Shown here piece by piece: positions 8,356 through 14,961 of a stretch of 44,655 nucleotides of DNA. Under the pieces are notes generated by a model. That model did no database searches. It worked only from the letters and a program-made list of their open reading frames with translations, and was not told the DNA's origin. The translations under genes were made by a program, and so were the position numbers. Location of the stretch: positions 1 to 44,655 of the forward strand of contig SFNH01000004.1 of NCBI GenBank assembly GCA_004554205.1. The letters run 5' to 3'. Every line of letters begins with the position of its first letter. Position 1 is the stretch's first letter. Source of the DNA: Clostridium sp. Lineage in GTDB: Bacteria; Bacillota; Clostridia; Lachnospirales; Lachnospiraceae.

Positions 8356-9756
8356 TTACCTTTCGTCGGCAAGCGCCGCCTTTATCATGATCGCACACTC
8401 AATCCGCTTCTTCTGCATCTCGCAGCCGATGTCATAAGCGTCCGTGATACACCCGTGGAAGTTGTAGGAATTCGCCGCGCATCCGCCGCTGCAGTAAAAT
8501 CTCGCAAAACAGCTTCTGCATTTTTCCTTTGCGTAGACGTTGCACAGCTTGAACTCGTCGCAGATATCGGTCCGGGTGATGCCCGTATCCACATTCCCCA
8601 TCAAAAACTCCTCCCTGCCCACGAACTGATGGCAGGGGTAGAAATCGCCCCAGGGAGTCACCGCCAGATACTCCGTGCCGGAACCGCAGCCGGAGAGGCG
8701 CTTTGCCACACAGGGTCCCTGGTTCAGATCGATCATAAAATGGAAGAAGGTGAAGCCTCGTCCCTCTTTCTTTCGCTTAATGTACTCCACCGCCAGCTTA
8801 TCGTACTCCTCAAGGATCTTCGGCAGATCCTCCTCGCGGATGGAGTACGGCTCATCGGGGGCCGCAACCACCGGCTCGATCGACATCCGGTCAAAGCCGA
8901 GGTCCGCAAAGTGCTTCACATCCTCGGAAAAATCAAGGTTATTGCGGGTAAATGTCCCGCGCACATAGTAATCCTTCCCGGCGCGGCTCCTTGCAAACCT
9001 CTGAAACTTTGGCACAATGATGTCGTAGCTGCTACCGCGCCCGTTCCTGGTCGGCCGCATAAAGTCGTTGACTTCCTTTCTGCCGTCCAGGCTCAAGACT
9101 ACATTGCTCATCTCCCTGTTGCAGAAATCCATGATCTCGTCGCTAAGCAGCATTCCGTTGGTGGTGATCGTAAAGCGGAAGCGCTTGTTATTCGCCTCCT
9201 CTTTCGAGCGGCCGTACTCCACAAGCTGCTTTACGACCTCCCAGTTCATCAGCGGCTCGCCGCCGAAGAAATCCACCTCCAGATTCCGTCGGTTCCCGGA
9301 GTTTGCGATCAGAAAGTCGAGCGCTTTCTTCCCGACCTCAAAGCTCATGAGAGCCCTCCTTCCGTGGTACTCGCCCTCCTCGGCAAAGCAGTACTTACAG
9401 CCCAGATTGCAGTCGTGGGCAATGTGGAGGCAGAGCGCCTTCACCACCGTCTCCCGCTTCTTAAAATCGGCCACATAGTCCTGATAGACGTCCTTTGTGT
9501 AGAGCTCCTCCGCGTCGATCAACTCCTGTATCTCAAGGAGAGCCTCGTCCACCTCGTCCTCGGGATACGCCCGTAAAAGCTCCGCCCGGGCGCGCTCCCT
9601 CGCCTCCTTCGGAATCGGCTCCGGGCGCTCAAGCTCGCCCATCGCCGGCTCAAGAAGCGAGACCGCGTCGTAGACTACATCGTCCACCACATGAACCGAG
9701 CCGCTCGCAATATCCATAACAATATTGTATCCATTATTCCTGTATTGATGAATCAC
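8356..9756 (-). CDS. scfB: SCIFF peptide maturase (radical SAM/SPASM thioether-forming enzyme)
   Basis: This 466-residue radical SAM enzyme installs Cys-Thr type thioether cross-links in the SCIFF peptide. Residues 1-90 match the RiPP recognition-like N-terminal region of the family. The SAM-binding Fe-S cluster motif is C116-x3-C120-x2-C123 in CNLGCKYC, followed by the glycine-rich FFGGEPLMNW. The C-terminal SPASM part has many cysteines, including CGSGTEYLAVTPWGDFYPC, CRSCFARFYCSGGC, and a final Cys near IGCEMQKKRIEC, which would hold two auxiliary 4Fe-4S clusters. The substrate peptide gene lies directly upstream, and secDF, tgt and yajC lie downstream. This neighbourhood is typical of the SCIFF locus in Clostridia, which supports the assignment strongly. 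Confidence 0.95.
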   Translation of the reverse strand: MIHQYRNNGYNIVMDIASGSVHVVDDVVYDAVSLLEPAMGELERPEPIPKEARERARAELLRAYPEDEVDEALLEIQELIDAEELYTKDVYQDYVADFKKRETVVKALCLHIAHDCNLGCKYCFAEEGEYHGRRALMSFEVGKKALDFLIANSGNRRNLEVDFFGGEPLMNWEVVKQLVEYGRSKEEANNKRFRFTITTNGMLLSDEIMDFCNREMSNVVLSLDGRKEVNDFMRPTRNGRGSSYDIIVPKFQRFARSRAGKDYYVRGTFTRNNLDFSEDVKHFADLGFDRMSIEPVVAAPDEPYSIREEDLPKILEEYDKLAVEYIKRKKEGRGFTFFHFMIDLNQGPCVAKRLSGCGSGTEYLAVTPWGDFYPCHQFVGREEFLMGNVDTGITRTDICDEFKLCNVYAKEKCRSCFARFYCSGGCAANSYNFHGCITDAYDIGCEMQKKRIECAIMIKAALADER

Positions 9757-9796
9757 CGATATTCTCCTCTGTCTCCCTTATATATACAGGACAAGG

Positions 9797-9824
9797 AAAA
9801 GACCCCTACTCGACCATAGGGGTC
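9797..9824 (-). terminator. Attenuator-like hairpin between the SCIFF peptide and its maturase
   Basis: An 8-bp GC-rich stem (GACCCCTA/TAGGGGTC, 8-base loop) is followed on the minus strand by TTTT. It would let most transcripts stop after the peptide gene and a fraction read into scfB and secDF, giving more peptide than enzyme. The T-run is short, so partial termination is more likely than full. Confidence 0.6.
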
Positions 9825-9876
9825 CTCTCGTCTGCCAAATCCCACGTGTGCGACACTATGTACCGGATGGAAATCC

Positions 9877-10023
9877 TTATCTGTCCGCGTTCTCGCAGGT
9901 CTGGTTTCCGACAGTACAGGATGTCTTGCATGCGGACTGACAGGAAGTCTGGCACTCGCCGCAGCCGCCCTTCTTCATGGATTCCTTCAGGGTTTTGTTA
10001 TTTAAAGTCTTAACGTGCTTCAT
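9877..10023 (-). CDS. scfA: SCIFF precursor peptide (six cysteines in forty-five)
   Basis: This 48-residue ribosomal peptide precursor was found by translating the gap before scfB. It starts MKHVKTLNNKTLKESMKKGG and then has cysteines at 21, 24, 28, 32, 36 and 43, the defining six-Cys pattern of SCIFF. Thr34, Thr37 and Thr42 are possible acceptors. In the characterised clostridial homologue the thioether joins Cys32 to Thr37, and both residues are present here at those numbers. ATG follows TAGGAGG with good spacing, and a strong promoter lies 36 bases upstream. The biological role of mature SCIFF is not known; near-universal conservation in Clostridia suggests a housekeeping signal or metal-related role, but that is inference. 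Confidence 0.95.
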   Translation of the reverse strand: MKHVKTLNNKTLKESMKKGGCGECQTSCQSACKTSCTVGNQTCENADR

Positions 10024-10058
10024 GTTTTCGCCTCCTATGATTACAATCCATTGCGCCC

Positions 10059-10087
10059 ATTATACCACATCAAAACGCACTTAGCAA
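10059..10087 (-). promoter_or_regulatory. Promoter of scfA
   Basis: On the minus strand there is a -35 of TTGCTA (10082-10087) and a perfect -10 of TATAAT (10059-10064) with a 17-base spacer. It is sigma-A-like and lies just upstream of the scfA ribosome binding site, so the SCIFF-maturase-secDF unit has its own start. Confidence 0.8.
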
Positions 10088-10095
10088 GCCCCTGT

Positions 10096-10332
10096 TCAGT
10101 CAAATTTACACGGCTTTTCAATATCCTTCAGGTTCTTGATCTCGACGAGGATGATATCATCCCCGATCTGGCACACATCGCAGAAGGATATGATAAATTC
10201 CTTTTCCCGACCGAAGATCCCGCACAGGCAGCCCGGCCCCGGCACGATCAGATGTGTAATGCAGCCGGTCTTCGGGTCAAACTCCACATCGCCCACAAAA
10301 CCGAGGCGCCTGCAGTCGCAGACGTTGATCAC
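10096..10332 (-). CDS. YlmC/YmxH family PRC-barrel protein, 5' end out of frame
   Basis: The readable part is 78 residues from a GTG, with the PRC-barrel pattern RRLGFVGDVEFDPKTGCITHLIVPG and FCDVCQIGDDIILVEI. Homologues normally start about ten residues earlier with an MRI-xDL-xxKEVIN segment. That segment is present from an ATG at 10361 but in another frame: a run of nine A (coding strand, 10336-10344) would need to be ten to join the frames. The GTG itself has no clear ribosome binding site. The gene is therefore either frameshifted, read through by slippage on the A run, or affected by a sequencing error. YlmC/YmxH proteins are linked to sporulation in Clostridia and Bacillus; their biochemical role is unclear. 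Confidence 0.7.
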   Translation of the reverse strand: MINVCDCRRLGFVGDVEFDPKTGCITHLIVPGPGCLCGIFGREKEFIISFCDVCQIGDDIILVEIKNLKDIEKPCKFD

Positions 10333-10351
10333 TTCTTTTTTTTTAAATCAA

Positions 10352-10403
10352 AAATACGCATAGCCTGCACCCTGAACTTCCTTGGTGTATTCTATGCGTA
10401 TTT
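10352..10403 (-). terminator. Hairpin after metQ that contains the upstream ATG of the PRC-barrel gene
   Basis: Perfect 12-base arms (AAATACGCATAG and CTATGCGTATTT) flank a 28-base loop, which can itself pair CACC with GGTG. On the minus strand the stem is followed by a T-rich stretch, so it can end metNIQ transcription. The 3' arm contains the ATG at 10361, and an AAGGAAG motif sits in the apical loop, so the same structure may also control translation of the next gene. Confidence 0.6.
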
Positions 10404-10431
10404 CTGTCATAGTGTGTTTTTTACAGTCTCA

Positions 10432-11298
10432 TCAGAATAACGGAACAACCGCCCCATTGTAAGTGCTCTCGATAAATGCCTTCGCTTCGCTGCTGTTAAG
10501 CGCCTCTACCAGAGCCGCGGTCTTCTCATCATTCTCCTTGCCCTCTTTAACCGCCACGATATTTCCATAGGTGGTAGCCGCCTCGGAATCGGACGCCTCA
10601 ACCGCCAACGCATCGGACACCTTAAGGCCCGCTTCGATCGCGTAGTTGCCGTTGATCACCGCGATGTCCACATCCTGTAAGGAGCGCGGGGTCTGAGCCG
10701 CCTCGACCTCGAGGATGTCCAGATTCTTCGGGTTCTCGACAATATCGGTCTTGGTCGCATTTAAGCCCACGCCGTCAGTCAGCTTGATCAGCCCCTGCGC
10801 CTCGAGCAGAAGCAGCGCTCTCGCCTCGTTGGTCGCGTCGTTCGGAACGGCTACCTTCGCGCCGTCCGCGAGGTCTTTAAGGTCTGATGTCTTTCCTGCG
10901 TAGATGCCAAACGGCTCATAGTGGATCGCCGCCGCGGACACGATCTTTGTACCGTTCTCCGCATTGAACTGCTCCAGATACGGAAGATGCTGGAAATAGT
11001 TTGCGTCAAGGTCTCCCGCATCAAGCGCCAGGTTCGGCTGAACGTAGTCGGTGTACTCCTTGAGCACCAGCTTGTAGCCCTTTTCTTCAAGAACCGGAGC
11101 TATGGCCTCCAGAATCTCGGCGTGCGGCGCTGGGCTTGCGCCCACCACGATCTCCTTTAACTCTCCCGAAGCCGCGGTAGTTTCCGCCGCCGCTCCTTTT
11201 TCTGTCGCGGTGTTATCCGCCTGCTTGCCTGTGCCGCACGCGGTCAAGGCTGCTGCCGCCAGTACGGCTGCTGTGATGATACTGATTGTCTTTTTCAT
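10432..11298 (-). CDS. metQ: Methionine ABC transporter substrate-binding lipoprotein MetQ
   Basis: This 288-residue protein of the NlpA family binds methionine outside the membrane. The signal ends LTAC with lipidated Cys21. Family motifs include EIVVGASPAPHAEILE, EYTDYVQPNLAL, LDANYFQHLPYLE, and a later block VAVPNDATNEARALLLL. The ATG follows GAGGAGGAAAAATC. It is the last gene of a metN-metI-metQ operon, 81 bases after metI, and is followed by the hairpin at 10352-10403. NlpA-type proteins also serve other amino acids, but the complete MetNIQ set with a NIL domain in MetN makes methionine the best call. Confidence 0.93.
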   Translation of the reverse strand: MKKTISIITAAVLAAAALTACGTGKQADNTATEKGAAAETTAASGELKEIVVGASPAPHAEILEAIAPVLEEKGYKLVLKEYTDYVQPNLALDAGDLDANYFQHLPYLEQFNAENGTKIVSAAAIHYEPFGIYAGKTSDLKDLADGAKVAVPNDATNEARALLLLEAQGLIKLTDGVGLNATKTDIVENPKNLDILEVEAAQTPRSLQDVDIAVINGNYAIEAGLKVSDALAVEASDSEAATTYGNIVAVKEGKENDEKTAALVEALNSSEAKAFIESTYNGAVVPLF

Positions 11299-11379
11299 GA
11301 TTTTTCCTCCTCTTTTATATTTGATTTATATGGCATTTTGCCGACAGCCTTCGGCTGCTAAATCCCGATTTATTATCCG

Positions 11380-12045
11380 TTATCGGATACGCTTGTCGCT
11401 GACTCTCGCGAGCTTCATGCCCACCTCCTGGATGATCTGCACGATGATCACAAGGATCGCCACCGTCAAAAACATCATGTCTGTCTGGTAGCGGTAGTAG
11501 CCGTAGTTGATCGCGATACCGCCGAGTCCTCCGCCTCCCACGGCGCCCGCCATGGCGGAATAGCCGAGGATCGTGGTCGTGGAGATTGCCGCTCCGATCA
11601 AAAGCGACGGCTTTGCCTCCGGCAGAAGCACCTTCCAGATGATCTGGAAGGTCGACGCGCCCATGGACTTTGCCGCCTCAATGACGCCGGCGTCCACCTC
11701 CTTAAAGGAGGACTCCACCATGCGGGCGATGTAGGGCGCCGCGGCCGCCACAAGAGGCGGAACGACAGCTCTCCAGCCGAGGCTGGTTCCCACGAGCTTC
11801 CTGGTGAGCGGCATCATCATGATCAGAAGGATCAAAAACGGAATGGAGCGCAGCAGGTTGATCGCCACGCCGAGCACCTTCTGAAGCAGCGGCACGGGGC
11901 GGATTCCCTCCTTGTCCGTCACCACCAGGATGATCCCGAGCGGAATCCCGATGATGTAGGAAACCGCGGCGGAGATAAACACCATATACAGGGTCTCCCC
12001 GATCCCGTTCCTGATCAGCTCCATAATCTGCGGACTAAACGTCAT
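11380..12045 (-). CDS. metI: Methionine ABC transporter permease MetI
   Basis: This 221-residue membrane subunit has about five transmembrane helices. It carries the MetI-type sequence NLLRSIPFLILLIMMMPLTR and the coupling loop EAAKSMGAS, then a C-terminal helix block with AGAVGGGGLGGIAI. It forms the channel for methionine uptake together with the ATPase MetN. The 5' end overlaps metN by 11 bases, which suggests translational coupling; metQ follows after 81 bases. Confidence 0.95.
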   Translation of the reverse strand: MTFSPQIMELIRNGIGETLYMVFISAAVSYIIGIPLGIILVVTDKEGIRPVPLLQKVLGVAINLLRSIPFLILLIMMMPLTRKLVGTSLGWRAVVPPLVAAAAPYIARMVESSFKEVDAGVIEAAKSMGASTFQIIWKVLLPEAKPSLLIGAAISTTTILGYSAMAGAVGGGGLGGIAINYGYYRYQTDMMFLTVAILVIIVQIIQEVGMKLARVSDKRIR

Positions 12046-13054
12046 CTCCCGTCACCTCCTCAAATGGAATCTTTATCGTCTTTAAGTAATGCAGCGCCCG
12101 GCTGGCGTCGGCCTCATCCTCCGGGAGCTGCACGATCATCTGTCCCCTTGCCGTGCCGCCGATGTCCTTCGTGGACGCGTACAGGATATTGAGCGGAACC
12201 TTGCTGGAGAGGATCATGTTCGCAATGATCGGCTCCATGGAATTTCTCCCGTCGAAGGTGATGCGCACCTTCTTTGATTTGTCAAATTTCACATTCGTCA
12301 CGGCATCGCCGAGGATCAACTGACGTCCGATCTTTGATTTCGGCTCGGAGAATATCTCGGATACTCTCCCCACCTCGGCAATGTGGCTGTGGTCTATGAT
12401 CGCCACGCGGTCGCAGATGGCCTCAATGACCGCCATCTCGTGGGTGATCACGATGACCGTGATCCCAAACTCACGGTTGATCTGCCTGATGAGCTGTAAA
12501 ATGGATTTCGTCGTGTTGGGGTCGAGCGCGCTCGTCGCCTCGTCGCAGAGCAGCACCTTCGGGTTCGTCGCGATGGCTCTCGCGATCGCCACTCGCTGCT
12601 TCTGTCCGCCGGAGAGCTGCGCCGGATAGGCCTTTGCCCTTTCCTCAAGCCCCACCAGCTTGAGAAGCTCCATCGCCCGCTCCCTTGCCCTGTCCTTCGG
12701 AATGCCCGCGATCTCCATCGGGAAACAGATATTGCGCAGGACATTTCTCTGGGAGAGCAGATTGAACTGCTGGAAGATCATCCCCATGGACTGCCTGGCC
12801 TTTCTCTGCCTCGCCTCGCTTAATGCCGCCAGGTTCTCCCCCTCGAAGATCACCTCGCCGGAGGTCGGTATCTCCAGCATATTGATACATCGCACCAGAG
12901 TGCTCTTTCCTGCGCCGGACAGCCCGATGATCCCGAAAATCTCACCGCGATGGATGTCGAGATTGATGTCGTCAAGCGCCACCACCGGTCCGTTCGCCGT
13001 CTTAAATTCTTTTCCCATGTGCCGAAGCTCAATGATCGTCCCTTCTTCTGCCAT
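12035..13054 (-). CDS. metN: Methionine ABC transporter ATP-binding protein MetN
   Basis: This 339-residue ATPase has Walker A GLSGAGKST at residues 44-52, signature LSGGQKQR, Walker B KVLLCDEAT and the switch region VITHEM. The last 80 or so residues form a NIL domain, the methionine-sensing regulatory domain that gives trans-inhibition of the transporter when internal methionine is high. Motifs before it (IIELRHMGKEFKT) are typical of MetN. The ATG follows AAGGGAAGGACGAGGAC. It is the first gene of the transporter operon and lies 64 bases after an intrinsic terminator (13109-13146) that follows a Met-rich leader ORF, so control likely occurs both by attenuation and at the protein level. Confidence 0.96.
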   Translation of the reverse strand: MAEEGTIIELRHMGKEFKTANGPVVALDDINLDIHRGEIFGIIGLSGAGKSTLVRCINMLEIPTSGEVIFEGENLAALSEARQRKARQSMGMIFQQFNLLSQRNVLRNICFPMEIAGIPKDRARERAMELLKLVGLEERAKAYPAQLSGGQKQRVAIARAIATNPKVLLCDEATSALDPNTTKSILQLIRQINREFGITVIVITHEMAVIEAICDRVAIIDHSHIAEVGRVSEIFSEPKSKIGRQLILGDAVTNVKFDKSKKVRITFDGRNSMEPIIANMILSSKVPLNILYASTKDIGGTARGQMIVQLPEDEADASRALHYLKTIKIPFEEVTGDDV

Positions 13055-13108
13055 GTCCTCGTCCTTCCCTTTTGTTTAATGTAAATATGTAAATATATAT
13101 TATGTATG

Positions 13109-13146
13109 AAATCAAAAACGCCGCAAGCCTGCATAGACTTGCGACG
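13109..13146 (-). terminator. Intrinsic terminator in the metNIQ leader (attenuator)
   Basis: A 9-bp stem (CGTCGCAAG with CTTGCGGCG, one G-U pair) with a ten-base loop is followed on the minus strand by TTTTTGATTT. It lies between the Met-rich leader ORF and metN, where no gene ends, so its likely role is to abort metNIQ transcription under some conditions. The ten-base loop plus two bases of the 5' arm (13128-13139) can pair instead with 13192-13203, just after the leader ORF stop. Confidence 0.8.
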
Positions 13147-13203
13147 ATATATCCGGGATTTTATCCGGTTCCCTGTCTGATTCTTCTTCACAATCCATGC
13201 AAA

Positions 13204-13302
13204 TTATATCTGATTTTTCAAGCATACGAACATACGGCACATGCCCATCATCATGCCGCACATCATAGCCATATTCATCTGCATGGTTTTGTTCTGAATC
13301 AT
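13204..13302 (-). CDS. Methionine/cysteine-rich leader peptide of metNIQ
   Basis: This 32-codon ORF was found by translating the gap before metN. It encodes 11 methionines (1, 7, 9, 11, 13, 14, 17, 18, 19, 21, 24) and 3 cysteines (15, 22, 27), including the run MAMMCGMMMGMC. AGAGG lies eight bases before the ATG, and a near-consensus promoter ends about 45 bases upstream. An intrinsic terminator follows, then metN. This is the layout of a leader peptide in ribosome-mediated attenuation: shortage of charged Met-tRNA would stall the ribosome in the Met cluster and favour readthrough into the methionine importer. A peptide with an independent role (for example metal binding) cannot be excluded. 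I saw no SAM riboswitch or T-box in this leader. Confidence 0.8.
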   Translation of the reverse strand: MIQNKTMQMNMAMMCGMMMGMCRMFVCLKNQI

Positions 13303-13347
13303 GTCGGGTTCCTCTTTCCTTACTGAAACAAATTCCTTATGGAGCGT

Positions 13348-13376
13348 ATTCTACAATAGTGTTTCCTATTTGTCAA
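13348..13376 (-). promoter_or_regulatory. Promoter of the metNIQ leader transcript
   Basis: A perfect -35 TTGACA (13371-13376) and a -10 TAGAAT (13348-13353) are separated by 17 bases on the minus strand. It is the strongest sigma-A-like promoter in the window and drives the Met-rich leader ORF and, past the terminator, metN. Confidence 0.88.
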
Positions 13377-13461
13377 GTGCTTTCTGACAAAACCGAGCAA
13401 AAGTTTTACATCCGTCGACCGAACAAAAGCGAAGACCTCACCCGCGACCGAGCCGGGCGTT

Positions 13462-13483
13462 GCGGCGTATAATCCGCCGGAAA
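13462..13483. repeat. Short dispersed repeat shared with 359-380
   Basis: Twenty-two bases starting GCGGCGTATAATCCGCCGG match 359-380 with one difference, in the same orientation. The block lies downstream of the dipeptidase gene, has a small CCGG-AAA-CCGG dyad, and is followed by no T-run, so it is a repeat remnant rather than a clear terminator. The rest of the gap 13377-13510 shows nothing else. Confidence 0.45.
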
Positions 13484-13510
13484 CCGGATTCATGGATTAT
13501 TCCTTTTGGT

Positions 13511-14914
13511 CTATCCGCAAAGCTCGACGATCACCTGCGCGAACATCTTTGCGCTCATCACAAGATCGTCGATCACTGCGAATTCGTCCGCGCCGTGCAT
13601 CCGGTTGTCCGTACCCGGCATGCTCGCGCCGAAGGCAACGCCGTTTTTCAGATCGTGCACATACGTTCCGCCCCCGGTGAATTCGCAGACGCCCTTTTGC
13701 CCGGTATAGGTCTCGTATACCTTAAGCAGGGTTTTGATAAAATGGGAGTTCCCGTCTACATGATGCGGCGGCGTCATCGTCTCATTCAACAGCACAAAGC
13801 CCGCCTCCGCCATCTTCTCCCGGATCACCTTAAGCACATTCTCCTCGTTTCCGCAGACCGGAACGCGGCTGTCAAACTCGCCGTCGATGCCCGCCGACTC
13901 CACCGTCAGCATGGAAAACGCCAGCGTCAGACGTCCCGACAGCGCATCCTCCATGTCCACGCCAAGCGCCGCGCCGTTCACATCACCGTGCGGCATCAGA
14001 TCACACAGCTTCTTTAATGCGCTAATCTGCGCGCACGGCGCAAACGGAAGCCTCACAAGAAGCGAAAGAAGTCCGGTAATGGCGTTGCTACCCTCCTCCG
14101 GCGTCGATGCGTGAGCGCCCTTACCGGCTGCCGTTATCGTTGTAAAGCTGTCCTCAGTCTCAAATGTAAACCGCACTCCCGTCTCCGCCGAAACCGCTCC
14201 CGCCGCCTCATTTAACACAGCGGGAGAAAGGCCCTCCACCGTCGCCTTCGCCTTGCCCGGAACCACGTTGATCTTGGTGCCCGCGGTAATGCAGACGAGC
14301 CTCGGCAGCGCGTCGCAGGCCTCAAACTTTGCGGTAAAATGCCCCGGCAGACGCCCTTTCTCCGTATTTACAACCGGGTACGCCGCGTCCGGGGAGAATG
14401 TCATCGGCGCTTCCTTCTCCACGCTGTAATAGTGGCGGATATCCGAGCTGCCACACTCCTCGTCCGTGCCCAGGATCAGGCGCACGTTTTTCTTAAGTGG
14501 AATCCCAAGCTCCTTCACCGCGCGCATTGCGTAGAGCGCAGCCACCGCAGGCCCCTTGTCGTCCGCGGTGCCGCGCCCGTAAATCTTTCCGTCCTTAACG
14601 ACCGGCTTAAAGGCCTCCGTGACCGTCCAGCCCTCGCCCCCAGGCACCACATCAAGATGCGCGAGAATATCGAGGTGGCTCGGAAGCGCGCCAAAGTCCA
14701 CACAGCCCACATAGCCGTCGTAATCTGCCGTCTCAAAGCCGTAGCCCTCCGCCATATCGAGCGCCGCGTCGAGACATTCTGCCGCGCCCGGCCCGAAAGG
14801 CATATCCTCCTCCGCGGGCATCCGCTCGCTGTTGATCTTACAAAGCTCGCAGATATCCTCAAGCATTTCCTCTCTGTGCGCGTCGATGAATGCGTCAATT
14901 TTGTCCCTGTACAT
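13511..14914 (-). CDS. M20 family dipeptidase (PepV/Sapep type)
   Basis: This 467-residue metallopeptidase has the M20 metal-site motifs: ILAHLDVVPGGEGW with a metal His and catalytic Asp, GRGTADDKGPAVA with the bridging Asp, LILGTDEECGSSD with the catalytic Glu pair, and a late His in GGGTYVHDL. The insertion between the catalytic halves matches the lid domain of PepV-type dipeptidases. It probably removes N-terminal residues from dipeptides taken up by the cell. The ATG follows GGAGGG. It is the last gene of the coaBC-prfC-dipeptidase run, 47 bases after prfC. Substrate range is inferred from family only. Confidence 0.9.
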   Translation of the reverse strand: MYRDKIDAFIDAHREEMLEDICELCKINSERMPAEEDMPFGPGAAECLDAALDMAEGYGFETADYDGYVGCVDFGALPSHLDILAHLDVVPGGEGWTVTEAFKPVVKDGKIYGRGTADDKGPAVAALYAMRAVKELGIPLKKNVRLILGTDEECGSSDIRHYYSVEKEAPMTFSPDAAYPVVNTEKGRLPGHFTAKFEACDALPRLVCITAGTKINVVPGKAKATVEGLSPAVLNEAAGAVSAETGVRFTFETEDSFTTITAAGKGAHASTPEEGSNAITGLLSLLVRLPFAPCAQISALKKLCDLMPHGDVNGAALGVDMEDALSGRLTLAFSMLTVESAGIDGEFDSRVPVCGNEENVLKVIREKMAEAGFVLLNETMTPPHHVDGNSHFIKTLLKVYETYTGQKGVCEFTGGGTYVHDLKNGVAFGASMPGTDNRMHGADEFAVIDDLVMSAKMFAQVIVELCG

Positions 14915-14961
14915 GGATATTCCCTCCGTTCTGATTAGCAGCTGTTAAACCGCCTGCCCGG

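Noticed and set aside
8455..9576. 373-codon plus-strand frame
   Set aside because: Antisense to the SCIFF maturase, with no ribosome binding site and a composition typical of shadow frames.
13055..13302. SAM (S-box) riboswitch or Met T-box before metN
   Set aside because: No S-box core (AGAGAGG...GGCCC) or T-box sequence was seen. The leader is instead filled by the Met-rich ORF and a simple terminator.
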